The notes: generated by a model from the letters alone, not told the origin. Positions 1-56,774 are shown, counted from the first letter of the stretch. The stretch is DNA of 64,000 nucleotides from Hemibagrus wyckioides (GCF_019097595.1 NC_080714.1:6929259-6993258), one strand, 5' to 3'. Translations and numbers: made by a program.

Positions 1-262
1 CAGTGGGATTGACAGGCACAGAGACCACACCCCTTTCAGTGAGACTGACAGACACAGAGGCCACATCTCCACTACTGAGACTGACAGGCATAGAGACCAC
101 ACTCCTTTCAGTAAGACAGGCACAAAGGCCACACCCCTTTACGTAAGATTAACAGGCACAGGGGCCACAGAGCTTTCAATGAGATTGACTGGCAAAGAGG
201 CCACACCCTTTTCAGTGAGATTGACAGGCACCGAGGCCACACCCCTTTCAGTGAGACAGGAG
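1..262. repeat. Degenerate tandem repeat of about 37 bp at the left edge
   Basis: About seven diverged units built around TTCAGTGAGATTGACAGGCA and GAGGCCACACCCC. It continues beyond the left edge. It lies in the frmd3 intron upstream of the exon at 630. Confidence 0.8.
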
Positions 263-422
263 ATTAATATCTGAAGCATTACAGTTGTTACGGTATACAT
301 TTCTTTCAGTTTTCAATTACGAAGCCCTCAGAAACGGTACAATCACTCCCTCTATCCCTAATCTAACCTACACCTTTATAACTGCTTGTACTACTTATCC
401 GAAATCTTGTACGTTCGCATGA

Positions 423-28031
<27,609 letters not shown>

Positions 28032-28364
28032 TGTTAACATCTAACAGTATACGGCTGCAAGGCCCTCCATCAGCAGGGATGAACTATTGGGACACGCTGA
28101 AGGGAATGAACCGATCAGGAAGGAAGGTTTGCTCTCGTATATCATGCTGTTTATTTTTTTAACTCGCACCCTCAGGCTGGATTCACCCTCAACTGTAACT
28201 GTATGCAAAGCCATGAATAGTAGAGGAACTGCAAATGCTGAGCTGCAACTCGAACACGTTCCAGGCGAAGTTGCAGAGGTAGCAGTGAATGAGTAGAATA
28301 GAACTGTAGCAAAAAAAAACAAAAAAAACAACAGCAGCTAATCAGTCTGCAGAAAGCTTCAAGA

Positions 28365-29783
28365 AGGGATGCACCGATCAAATTTCTTCATTTCATCATC
28401 AATCCAATACTGATATCAGAGCTGTAATTCTCGCTGATATTTAGGAGATACTGATATTATAGTATCTTATGACTTCAATTCTAACTTTAAAACCATTTTT
28501 ATACCACATCTCTGACAAATTCTCAATCCTGATTGGTCAGAAGCTATAAATAACAGCAGCAGTTCTTCAAACCCCAGGTTATAATAGTATAGTGTAGTAG
28601 TCTATAGTAACAGGTAATTTATGAAGACTTTTAATGTGGCTGTTCCACATAAATGGATAAAAACGTCTGTGATTGTTGGAGTCTTCTGTCATGAGACATT
28701 TATTCAGAAGGAGTCTCAAGTGTCACAGTTTGAGCTATAATTTGAAGTGTCTTCAGGATGAAGGGGTTGGCAGTAACACGACAAGCTACATAATTGTTCT
28801 TACTATGGTTAAAAGAGCAAAAAAATGGTGGCTAATGACGGAAAGACTGTCTATAGCTACTAGAACGTAAGCGATAATGACGTTCTACAGCTTCGATTTA
28901 CGATGAACGGAAATTAAATAAACTGTAATGGTTGGCAAACTGCTTTGGTATAAAAGGAATGTGAAATGCTGTTATTGGAAAATAATAAACCGGGAGGATG
29001 CTAATAGTATGTGCCAAATCTACATGGCAGAACTGAGAACACTGCATTGTGAAGGTTGTGTAATGTTAATTACACATCTCAAATATTTGGGATGTTGTTT
29101 AAAGGTTTTTAAAAAATAGGAAAAGTGGAATTAAAAGTGCGTGGGGTTTTATTTGCTGTAGGATTGGCTCAGGGGAAAGCTTGGACAGAATGTTCTTGGG
29201 TCATTTTCCAAATTTTTCTAACCAATCCCAATTCGCCTACTTGTACTATTAACTAAAAGTGTGTACTCTTTTGGGTTGCAAAAGAGTATGCAAGTACAGG
29301 GACACACTAACATGTCATGTAATGGAAGAGAACGCTGTTGCCTAGTTACGCTCACTCGCCGCACTTCAGCTTCCTGTCCTTCATCATTCCTTATACCACG
29401 TATGCTAATTTATTAACCATTCCCTCGGTTTATTTTCCATTTTCTGAAAACCTACTGTCACAAAACAATAAAAAACACAAAATCCCTCAAATGACTGGGG
29501 GTGGAAAAAGTGTCCACAGATCTACATGGGTACTTTGGGTCTTTGAGATGGTCATTTTTACATAATACGACGTAGGACACACTAATTCTGATTTCGGATC
29601 CTGTTTAAGCCAATTGTAGGCGAATTGGGACGCTGGGCCAGTAAAAACTCTGGCATCGTCATAGTAACCGAGCTGGTTTTGGGTATGCTTCTTTTGAAAA
29701 CTGCACAAAAGGTATAAAATGCCAAAATGTTTCAGGTCCAATATCAGCCTGATACTGATACTCGGTATTGGATCGGTGCATCT
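28365..29783. mobile_element. Probable non-autonomous hAT-like element
   Basis: Terminal inverted repeats AGGGATGCACCGATC at the left and GATCGGTGCATCT at the right, about 1.4 kb apart. No transposase frame is visible between them. It lies about 330 bp downstream of the frmd3 stop. I could not see a clear 8-bp target duplication, so the hAT assignment rests on the termini. Confidence 0.6.
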
Positions 29784-30576
29784 CTTTAGTGCTGTCGAAG
29801 GAGATCATTGTCTCATGCATTCAAATCATCTCAGCATGGCAGTATCCTGTTAATTAAAGCTCTGAAGTTCTAATTCAACCAGTAGCTACCAGTAGAAAAA
29901 TCCACGTTAGGATGAATTAGCACATTTCATATGCATCCAATTACTCTTCTGTAGCAAACACACATAACCCCTCATACCGGATCGTTTGGTTCTCCCTTTA
30001 AGGTTACTGTAATAATCGACGGCTTCGCTCAATGACAGACTCTCGAGACGAGCCTGAGACAAACCTTCCCTTCCTCCTTCCTTAAAGCCACAGCATTTAG
30101 ATTCTTCTGTATATTCAAGAATACAGGAAGGATAAGAGAAATGTGCTCAAATCTGTTTTTAAACATTTTATACATTTTTATGTAAAGCTTACTTTTACTG
30201 CTATTTTTCAGCAAAAGAAAAAAAGAAAAAAGAAAACAACTGAGCTATTTTATTTAAACAGACTTAATCAGGCCGGGCAGTGGAAGAAAAGTGAAATATT
30301 TTTCTGACAATTACATGATTTTGCTGTGGATTTTTCTTATACAGGAATAGCACAATATTAAAAAAACAAAAGGAAAAAAAAAAGATCTTTTTTTCAGATT
30401 ATGTGATGTCATAAGCAGATATTTGCATGGTGAGGAACGAGAGGATGTTTGTACAGGACAGAATAAATATCAGGTTACAAGAGGTCAAAGCCAGTCCATA
30501 TGCCTTTAGGGTGTATGTAGGAGGTAGAATTAGTGAGATGGATCACTGTACATTATGCAAAAGTCAGACTGAAATA

Positions 30577-31976
30577 CAGGAGTGGACAAATCATTCATTC
30601 ATCTGTTCAAGAAAAAGCTCCATTAAGCTCCCCAGACCTTATATAATTAGCTAGTTTGTCTAGTACAACAAAGTGAAACACATTCTGTTTGCGAGCTTGA
30701 CAACGATCACGATCATCAACGCTACAACCGTTGGGCATGGTCTCTGGGTGGGCGGGATGTTGTTACTCTCACTGTCCTGTCAATCACAGCGACACTAGCC
30801 AATCATGAGCGTTTGTGAGCTCGCGTATGCGGAAGTAGACGGAGAGCGTTCGCCACTCTGAACAGCGGCTTGAAACACAGTTGGCTGGCTTTCATGTGTT
30901 TGAAGTCCAGATCGTTTTACTGACTCAGATCTTTGAATCTCGTTCAGCAAAATGAACTCATCTTTTCTCGAGTCATTTCGTTCATTTCAGCAGAATATAA
31001 TTACAGTGTTCCGCAATTACTTCAACTTACGCAAACGTTGATCACGTTCAGAATAAGACAGAACTATAAATCGACCAAGGCCAAAAGGAGACTGACAGGA
31101 ACGAGAACAGAACTGTCATAAATATCATACAACATTACATTAGCGTTATTGACTGTAAGATACCGAGTCAGGAAGTGGTCATGTGATGAACGAACGAAGG
31201 ACTCGAGAGATGGACTAATCATGTTTCCCACACAGAACCTGTAAGATCCAGGTCAATACAAAATGAACGAATCGCTCTCTTAGACGACTAGAGTCATTAA
31301 GGATCTGTTCAAAATGAATGAATCGTTTGTGAACGGCACATCACTGTTTCAGAGATAAACTCTGTTAGCCTTCACGTTCCCTGGTACCTGGCTTGAGTTT
31401 TTATTGTCTACATCAGAAAAAGATCCTCTGTAATTTGTTTTGGCTAATGACTGGCCCATGTTTGTGGTGTGGCACAATGCAAAAAATTATGGAAATACCT
31501 TGAATATAGTCACATTTAGCTAGCATTTTCTTTTAGAAGATAATCCAAAATATAACATCATTCACAATAATCCAAAATATAAGATTATTCTAGTCAATGT
31601 TGTACTAATATTATGCTTAAAACATTCTTGTTCTTTTGGAAAAGAAATGTTTAGCCTTAATTTCTAAGCAAATTTGCTAATTGAAGACAATTTCAAGCTT
31701 GAAATAAAAATCTTAATTATAGATATATAAAAAAATCTTTTTTTTTGGTTTATTGCTATTTTAAAATGGGAATTACTGGATAAACCTGACTATACTTAAG
31801 ATATTTTCACGTGCTAAGATGACTTTTATTTTGTAATGACTAATCTACACTATTACAATTAAACACACAAGTTATACACAAAAGACAGTCATAAATAGGA
31901 CAGGTTTTTTTTTTGTGAATAAAAATACCAATAGCCCAGAATCTCCTTGTCCTGAGTACCGATTTGTCCATTCCTG
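30577..31976. mobile_element. Probable non-autonomous hAT-like element, termini CAGGAGTGGACAAATC
   Basis: The left terminus CAGGAGTGGACAAATC pairs with the right terminus GATTTGTCCATTCCTG (one mismatch). The element is about 1.4 kb and has no coding frame. The interior includes another repeat with GAACGAATCG-like words (about 30690-31350). Confidence 0.6.
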
Positions 31977-33173
31977 CTAGATGTCTGTCCAGTCCAATCT
32001 GATTAAACAACTTTCTCTCAAGCATTTAGTCCATTTTGCTCCAAAAGATTTCAAGATATCAGTCATTTAAAAACAGAATCGAAATATTATTCAAAAATTC
32101 ATGTACTGTATAAATATTCCAGTGAGTCATTCAGATGTTGGGCGCCTTAATGTAAAGTGATTCAGAATAGAGGAGAGGGTAACACAAGGGCTAAAGACAT
32201 TTTCCTAATAGTCGACGTCATACTATCACGCCATAGAGAGGTGATGACGTGTGCGTGTGGTATATATACAGCGCTGAACGGCATTCTCAGGACCGCACGA
32301 GACTTACTGAAGGATCTGCACACAGCCTAGTGTATACTTAATTGCAGCAAATCTAAACATGCGCATACGCATCGTGTTAAAGCAAGTATCGTATTCATGG
32401 CTATGTCATTTACAGCTCATCAGTGGTGGATAAGCCGTTACATACGTGTACATATAAATACTCCGAGCATTACGCATATCACTTCATATGTATCGTGACT
32501 ATAATTGTAAATGATCAGTTCTCCAGCATAAATTACTGTGACTCTAGATGATCTTTGGTTTCGTTACGAAACATATCCTGACTTATGTGAACGTTCGTGC
32601 ATTTCGAACACCTTCATTTTGCTAGTCGTGTGTTGAACTACTGAGTTGGACCGCATGCTTCTGTCTGTAAATACTGTGGAAAAAAAATACATATGTATAT
32701 ATATATATATATATACACACCATTATCATCGATGTCTCAGATCTTGTGTAATCATCCTTGTAAGTATTTGCATGCCATTTGTACATTGTACACGAGCAGA
32801 AGTGTAGAAGTGGATCTTGTCGTACCTCAAGTTGTCAATAGAGTCTTTCCGGTTTGGATTGAACTCGGATCAGACGATCTCAGACGTTTGTTTGTAGTTT
32901 TAGACAAAGATCGTCTTAAGATCGATCTCCTGATGCTCGTTAGCTTCATTAAGTCTTAAGATCTTATGATTGCTGCTCTTCATTCTTGTTAAAAAAAATA
33001 ATAAATAAAATAATTGATTTAAAAAAATCAAAAAAATCAGTAGCAGTAGTAATGCAGTTAATGCTATGCTTGTGCTTTTGTGTGTTACCTCATGACCAGC
33101 GAAACAAGACAACTTAGGGCTAAAAACCTAATGTTTATACTGTAGCTAAAAGCTAAAACACGTGTATTCCACA

Positions 33174-34010
33174 CAGGGGTGGACAAATCATACATACATT
33201 AACTAACCAACTGGGTGAGTAAAAGCTACATCGTCCTTTCCAAACAGATGCCTGGAAAAACTACTAGGATTAAAAAGTGGTAGCTAACCACTTTAGCTAA
33301 GGTGTGAGCCGAGCTAGTTTGCTAGATAAGCACATTAATACAGATTAAGAACAAGTTTGTGGTTATTATTCTTCATATAATCCATTATAATAAGACCTCA
33401 ACAAAAATTCAGCAAGTTATTAGCCACTGTTTCAGCCATGAGCTGTTGCGTTCTCTCATCACTAGCATCTTCAGTTACTGTAAACCATGAGGTGATGCCC
33501 AAGGAAGAGGGTTTTTTCCAACATGCTGTGCATTTTGAGATGCTTTTCTGCTCACCATGGTTGTAAACAGTAGCTATTTGAAATATCACAGCCTTCCTTT
33601 CAGCTCAAATCAGTCTGGCCTCTAATCTCTCTCTCATCCAGGCCTTTCTGATCACAGACCTGCTGGATGATTTCTTTTTCTTTCTTTTCCCCCAGTATCA
33701 TTCTCAAGACTGTAACTCAAGACTGTTTTGCCCAGGAGAACTACCAAGCACACATTTTTACCCAGATTTTTAAAAATTAGCCTGTATCTGCATAATATTA
33801 TGCTCCGTCATGCCGACTCATGATTGGTTGATTGGACAGTTCCATGAATGTTCCTATTAAAATGACCGGCGAGTCTATATACACACCAACTGAAACGTTT
33901 TGCTTTATAAAAAGCAATTTATAGTAGTTTTTCCGCCCTCTGGTTCTCTATTTGTCCCCCAGGCAAACTAGATATATAGACATAATGGCCAGTACTGATT
34001 TGTCCACTCC
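33174..34010. mobile_element. Probable non-autonomous hAT-like element, same termini, 0.84 kb
   Basis: The left terminus CAGGGGTGGACAAATCA pairs with the right terminus TGATTTGTCCACTCC. It shares the GTGGACAAATC core with the element at 30577-31976. A possible imperfect flank duplication (TTCCACA versus TTCCATA) is present. Confidence 0.58.
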
Positions 34011-35326
34011 TTCCATAAGTCATACTTGCATTCCATATTCACAAAAACTATTCTGTCTAGTGTGAAAAATAAATAAATAAATAAAAGAAAATTCTAGACA
34101 TGCTTAGCTGACAGAGGTGTCATGGCAGTGTGTACTACGTTGGTGGAAAAACGTCGAAGCTTCTCGAGATCGTAGCGTCTAGTCACTCATTATTACGGCC
34201 AGTCAAATCTAGTGAAATATATGGAACCATAAACAATCATCATTTATTTTCATTTGTATTATTTGTTCTTATAACCTTTTATTACATGATGGCACAGATT
34301 GTTGTCAAACAAAATTGTTGTCATTGTGTTTGGGGTTAGATTAAAAATAAAATAAAATAAAATAAAAAAAGAAATGAAATAATGACCAAAATCTGACCCA
34401 CAGGACTACCACTATGGGTTGCACAAGATATTTTGTTCGTGGTCATCTAAACCTAATCACAATTATTGTCCAATTTAGATTAAATATGGAATGAAACACA
34501 ATGTATTATGTATTAAGCATAAATCATTTGTTTTGTTGGGATTGGAAGTTGCATATTGCTCCATATATCATTTCATATACATCTTCAGGTCAGTAGTCAC
34601 TTATACAAATGTCCTGAAATCTACTCAAAACATTCATTTTAATAGACATTGTATGTTGTGTAGATTTATCTGACAAACTTAACATTTCTATTCTTTGAAC
34701 ATGAGATGTTTGAGAAGCTCGAAGTAGAGAATGGCTGATTTTCTTTGTCGAGAAATTGTGTAAGGTTTCTGAATGAAAGAAAATACACACAGTTGAATAT
34801 CTTTTTTGCGGAGAGGTCTGAGAGAACTGGCTCAAAATGGATGACATTCACTAGTATATGTTTAGTATATGTATAGTTTTGTTTTCTTCGTTTGTGTCAC
34901 TGTTACAACGATGCAGGTCGAACAGATAGACTAATTGGCCTTGGCTATTAAAGGAGGACATTTCCCATTTGGTCATTCATAAATCAAATAAAAATATGCA
35001 ACTTTGGAAAACATCTTTACTGTGTTGGTATATGCAATTTTCCTTCATATTTTTTCCCCTGATTTGCCAGATGTGATTGAAAAGGCAAATTTCCTTTGCA
35101 TGGCTAACGAAACACTTTTACACATTGTTACTTTGGTCTTTTGTCTGTTCTACGATGCAACTCTGGGAATATCAAGATTAAAACAAAAAAAAACAAAACA
35201 AAAAACAAAACAAAACAAAGAAGCCCAGTGTTGTGGAACACTGGGACTCGAAGCCTTATGAAGTTTGTAATGTCGAATTTTGATTGTTTCTATGTTCAAT
35301 TATGTTTTATATGTTAGTATTGCCAC

Positions 35327-35332
35327 AATAAA
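35327..35332 (+). terminator. Candidate distal poly(A) signal AATAAA
   Basis: AATAAA preceded by T-rich, transposon-free sequence and followed about 25 bp later by a T-containing stretch (GCTTGTTTTAATA). It would end a plus-strand transcript, possibly a long frmd3 3'UTR. Closer AATAAA words at about 28915 and 28981 fall inside a mobile element. Confidence 0.3.
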
Positions 35333-35559
35333 ATTCCCGAATTGAAACATGCATGCTTGTTTTAATATATATTTCTTATCTGATTGCTGAGTTACGCAAC
35401 AGAAATTCATAAACCTGAGCAGCAGCAGCAGCAGCACACAATATGGAATGTGGTTATATGAGATCTAAAACTTTAACTGGAACAGATTTATTATTCACAA
35501 TATATTTTAAAATGTGCATTATGAAATAAAAAAAAAACAGTATAAGGCATTAGGAGAAT

Positions 35560-35561
35560 TT

Positions 35562-35596
<35 letters not shown>

Positions 35597-35709
35597 TAAT
35601 AATAATGATAATAATAATAATAACTTTAGAAAAGAGTGGATTTTGAAATAAAAAATGGCATTCATTTAATTATAAAATGGCTACATACGCATTTGTAGTA
35701 GTAGTAGTA

Positions 35710-35748
<39 letters not shown>

Positions 35749-35760
35749 TTTTATTTTATT
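35560..35760. repeat. AAT and AGT trinucleotide microsatellites
   Basis: ATA/AAT runs at about 35563-35625 and 35710-35748, with a short GTA run between at about 35694-35711, followed by TTTTA repeats. Confidence 0.9.
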
Positions 35761-37192
35761 TTATTTATTTTATTTATTTTAGTAAATAAAAACTGTTGGA
35801 TTTGGATCTTAATTTAATAAGCAATTGTTTTTTTGTTTTTTTTTTTAATATAATTATGCAATTAGAAATAAAAAGAATTCCAAAACACACATTTCTATAA
35901 GATGCACAATATATTACTTTTATAGAATATACAAGAATTTATAATCTGCTAAATATGAAAAAATTAAAAGTACATTAGTAAAAGAATTTCCAAAGCAAAA
36001 AAAGGGGGGAAGAAAATCTAAGCAAAGCAAAGCAGTGGAACGTATTGATGAATAAACAAGTTGGCTGGCTTCACATTTTTAAGTATGACACTGAATGCGC
36101 AGTTGCAGTGCCGTCCTCTGGTTAGTTAAACTGCTAGAATGTTCCAGAAATGTCTTTAATATCTTCATATCAATACAGTACCCTGATTTTTGGTGCATTT
36201 TTTTTACTAAGAACTCTTACAGGTCTAAAAATCGTACAGGTTCTCTAAACCTGAAAAGAATGTTTATTTATTTAGCTATTATAGCGATCAGAAAACTTCA
36301 TTACATTAGTGTTTATGTGATACTATCACAGGCGTATAAGGGACAGGGTTGGATTTTTTTGTCTAAGAATCCATAGCATATTAAAATGTCCTGAATGTTG
36401 CTCGAAAACTGTAGCTATAATTAGCTAAAATATCAGTAAATCGAGCTCACATACAGACATCATTACAACCAGAATATTACATAAGATAAAAGTAAATGTT
36501 GGAAAATATATAAAGTACTGACTGTCAGGTTGCTTTACTGTCTGGTCTAAATGAACTGTAATAATGAAAGATTTTGTGAAGCCTGATTAAAGTAATTTTT
36601 TTCCCATTTGTTTAGGTCCATTTCATATAACTACTTAAATATATAATATCTTCATGCTACATTTGTCTGAATAACAAACAGACAAGGATCTCTCGGGGTA
36701 AATCCACGTTTCAGATATGAATCTGGTTTAATAGGAAAGGAAAATAAACATGTCGTATCCATCCTGATATTCTATGCAATCATTTCACATCATGATTAGC
36801 GTTCGTTATCATAAATAAAAGTTTTTAACTCCTATCTAAAAAATAAATTCAGGCATGATTTGACTTGCAAACAGATTACAAAACTAGTCAGGTCATAAGG
36901 CACTAACTGATTAAAGGTTTACATCTTTTACTAACACCTGATTACTAACAAGTGGTCTTTTATATGTGCAAAACAGTATATTTAGGGGGGGGGGTGATCA
37001 CACGCAGAAAATGTAGCCGGTGTGAATCCCGCCTGTGTGTAAAAAACATGAAAGTCTTTAGAGCTGTGCAATCAGAGGTAGGGTGCAATACAGATATGCA
37101 TAGAAATGTATAAAGTCCTCATAGAGTCCACACAGGGGCCATCATTGTGAAACACACAGTGCATGTGTGCTTAAGATGATAAAGGACATGCT

Positions 37193-53809
<16,617 letters not shown>

Positions 53810-54517
53810 CAACCGTACACACACTCTCTCTCTCCTCTCTGAGGCGAAATCCCATGTACCGGTTCAAAACTTTCGTAAAGACATGTTTACTTCCCGTAAA
53901 CAAACGTAAATAAAAACTGTAAACACTACTTTACGGGTTCAAACTTACAGCACACCTGGACTAAAGTTTTCCTTAAGATTCCGGTGAACACACCTCGCGC
54001 GCTCGTGACACCTCTTGCGTTTGCTGAAAACAGCACGCGCACACAATCTTAACTGGTGCTAAAGTAAACAAGATAGGATGTCGACCAGCAGTTAGTCAAA
54101 TGTGAAACAACTTTCTTGAGTGAACACCCAGTACTGAGTTAACACTAATAGTACTGAGTTTACAGTAAGTGTTTAAATAACCAAGTGTTGATGGAAAATC
54201 CCATAACTCATAGATTGTTGAATTATGGCAGTAACTAAATGTTCATGCTCACATGGAATAAATGTGTGCAGTTTGTGCTAAGTTAATCAATATGAATGCT
54301 AATCAATCACATCAGCACTTTAAGTGTAATATATCAGTATGGGTGGTAATTCTGAGTTTCCGCTTTAACACCCTAAAAGTTAGGCTAATACTAAAGGTGT
54401 CCATCAGTAGTTGCTACCTGTCTCAGGTTACTGTCTGTGTGGAGTTTCACATGTTTTCCCCTGCGCTCACATGGGTTTCCTCTAAGTTTCCTGGTTTCCT
54501 CGTGCTGACCGAACACA
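53810..54517. other. rasef 5' flank and AT-rich spacer
   Basis: 53810-54060 has higher GC and many CpGs (for example CTCGCGCGCTCGTGACAC) and is the probable rasef 5'UTR and promoter on the minus strand. I see no TATA box. 54061-54517 is AT-rich with short repeats around ACTGAGTT. A decayed piece of the interspersed repeat also seen near 42.1 kb lies at about 54428-54505. Confidence 0.45.
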
Positions 54518-55360
54518 TACACTGATTAGGCATAACATTATGACTACCTGGCTAATATTGCGTTGGGCCCCCTTTTTCGCTGCCAAAACAGCCCTGACCC
54601 ATCGAGGCATGAGAATCCAAGATGTTAGCAGCAGATCCTTAAAGTCCTGTAAGTTGCTAGGTGGGGCCTCCATTGAATACTTACATGACTTAATGGATAC
54701 TTTTCATAGATACTGACCACTGCAGACCAGGAACACCCCACAAGAGCTGCCTCTAGATCCCTGAAGGTGTGCTGTGGTATCTGGCACCAAGATGTTAGCA
54801 GCAGCGGCATCCCCTGGACCCACCACACAACGTACAGGACTTAAAGGATACTTTTGATAGATAATGACCACTGCAGACCGGGAACACCCGACAAGAGCGA
54901 CAGTTGTGGAGATGCTCTGATCCAATCGTCTAACCATCACAATTTGGCCCTTTGTCAAACCCGCTCAAATTCCTTACACTTGCCCATTTTTCCTGCTTCT
55001 AACCTAACTTGTGTTGGCTCAAGTGGTTAAGGCTCTGGGTTGTTGCCCAGAAGATCAGGGGTTCAAGCCCCTGCAATGCTAACTTGTCACCATTGAGCCC
55101 TTAAGTAAGGCCTTTAACTCTCTCTGCTCCAGGGGTGCTGTATCATGGCTGATCCTGTACTCTGACCCCAACCTCTAAGGATGGGACATGTGAAGAAAGA
55201 ATTTCACTGTGCTGTTTCTAAAAAAAAAAAAAATTTTGGGGACAAGTTGTTTACTTGTTGCCTAATATATCCCATCCACTAACAGGTGCCATGATGAGGA
55301 GATAATCAGTCTTATTCACTTCACCTGTCAGTGTTCATAATGTTATGGCTGATCGGTGTA
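54518..55360 (-). mobile_element. Composite Tc1/mariner relic, family GATCGGTGTA, copy 7, with nested SINE
   Basis: Ends TACACTGATTAGGCATAACA and GGCTGATCGGTGTA. It carries the type 2 deletion junction twice (near 54694 and 54846), which shows an internal duplication. A tRNA-derived SINE is inserted at about 55003-55228. It lies between the rasef and rad21l1 promoters. Confidence 0.8.
55003..55228 (+). mobile_element. tRNA-derived SINE nested in a Tc1 relic
   Basis: The A-box part (GGCTCAAGTGGTTAAGGC) and B-box (GGGGTTCAAGCCCC) are well preserved. It is inserted in the Tc1 relic at 54518-55360, between a CTTCTAA and a TTTCTAA that may be target duplications. Confidence 0.72.
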
Positions 55361-55983
55361 TACTGTATGTAAGTGACTCTGAATTGTAACTAGGTGTGTA
55401 TGAATTCTCCTGCTTTGTGATCTGTATTCCCAGGATAAGGTCCAGATGCACTGCAAGCCTGACCAGAACAAAGCAGACTGAGTGTGAATGAATCAAAACA
55501 AACAAACAAAAACAAACAAACCCTTTAGACTTCTGTTTGACGGAGTACTAAATTACGACGCGTTTTTACATTCTGATAGATGGATAAAGGAGAATATTAT
55601 GGATAATTCTATATTTTTTGATATATCATTTTTTGTATGAATAAATACAGAAATACTGTTTCCTCGAGTTGCTAAGGTTTAGCACATTTTGATTGGCTCA
55701 ACCATAACCCGATATGATTGGATGATGCCCTGAATGATTGCCAGAAGGTCTTCTCATAAGACACGCCCAATGTTTTCCCTGGGATTCACCTGAGTGTCAA
55801 CGTTGTTTGTTGTAAATTTCCAAACAGAGGCTCGAACAAGGCTGTCACATTACATTAAAGAGCTAACAGAAAGCAAGCCACTTTAGACGAAGATAAAACA
55901 GCGTAGTTTTTCCGCCCACCCCGTAACATTTTAATAAAAGTTTGAGTTTCAGTCTCAGGGCTCGTGAACATGAACTGTCAAAA

Positions 55984-55992
55984 TTGGCGGGA
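55984..55992 (+). promoter_or_regulatory. E2F-like site upstream of rad21l1
   Basis: TTGGCGGGA lies in a short CpG-rich stretch (GACGCGCGCGC) about 80 bp before the putative 5'UTR donor. E2F6 is known to repress several germline genes in mouse somatic cells, including meiotic cohesin genes, so an E2F-like element here fits a meiosis-restricted kleisin. Motif match only. Confidence 0.35.
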
Positions 55993-56064
55993 CGCGCGCG
56001 CATTTTCTCCTTTCAGCGTCAGCGTTGATATCAGTCATCCTGTCAATAAATTTATTCACTTCAG

Positions 56065-56407
56065 GGTAAGAACTGGTGAAGTAAACCATTTACAATGACA
56101 AATATGTTTAGTCAGAATCCCACGTATCGATTTTAATATAGTGTAAATACCTGAATTATCCAGCTAACTAACCGAACATACTCATGTTAGCATACTAGGC
56201 TAGCTAGCTCAAGTGTCTCGCGCGCTCTTGGATGCGTTGACATTTGAATAAATAAACAGATTATTAACCCTTTCAAGATATACAGTTGATTCTTAAATGA
56301 GAGAATTTCAGAGATAAACGAAGAAAACCAAGAACATTTATTGAACAGAGAGCTAACTCCGTCTTCTTGTTTACAGGTGTCTCACTTTTAAATGAGATCC
56401 ACTGACC
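56065..56407 (+). promoter_or_regulatory. rad21l1: Possible rad21l1 5'UTR exon junction
   Basis: A consensus donor (CAGG then GTAAG, exon end 56065) is followed by a pyrimidine-rich acceptor ending TTTACAG at 56376, 31 nt before the ATG at 56408. This would give a non-coding first exon ending near 56065 and a 311-bp intron. It is based on splice motifs only. Confidence 0.4.
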
Positions 56408-56774
56408 ATGGATTTCTTCACACAACTCTTCACCTCCAAACGTGGACCTCTGGCCAGGATCTGGCTTGCTGCCCACTGGGAAAAGAAGATCACCAAAGCC
56501 CATGTGTTTGAATGTAACCTAGAGGCGACTATAGAGAATATTATTTCTCCTCAGGTGCTCCATATTCAGGCATTTTATTTGAAAAGTGATGAAAATGCGC
56601 TGACCGCTTACCTTCGTGTTGTGTATCTATGTTTTTTTGGACAGATAAAGATTGGGCTGCGGACTTCAGGTCACCTGCTCTTGGGTGTTGTGCGGATCTA
56701 CTCCAGGAAAGCCAAATATCTCCTTGCAGACTGCAACGATGCTGTGGTTAAAATCAAAGTGGCTTTCCGACCAG
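56408..56774 (+). CDS. rad21l1: rad21l1 exons 1-2 encoding the N-terminal kleisin domain, split by a 90-bp intron
   Basis: The SMC3-binding N-terminal domain is encoded by 56408-56554 and 56645-56774. The intervening 90 bp contain no stop in frame, so the two exons and the intron form one continuous open frame. Family alignment reads ...ENIISPQ directly into [14 protein letters not shown], so the 30 intronic codons (starting [10 protein letters not shown]) are expected to be removed. The acceptor is good (TTTTTTTGGACAG) and the donor GTGCTC is weak. Confidence 0.9.

Larger units (their letters stand above)
28032..37192. other. Convergent intergenic region between frmd3 and rasef
   Basis: About 9.2 kb with no protein-coding exon that I can support. 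It contains three probable hAT-like elements (listed separately) and a (TA)n run at about 32694-32716. Trinucleotide runs (AAT and AGT types) lie at about 35560-35760, and there is a G-run at 36987-36995. The last 160 bp before 37193 should include rasef 3'UTR on the minus strand. Part of 28032-35350 may be frmd3 3'UTR. Confidence 0.6.
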
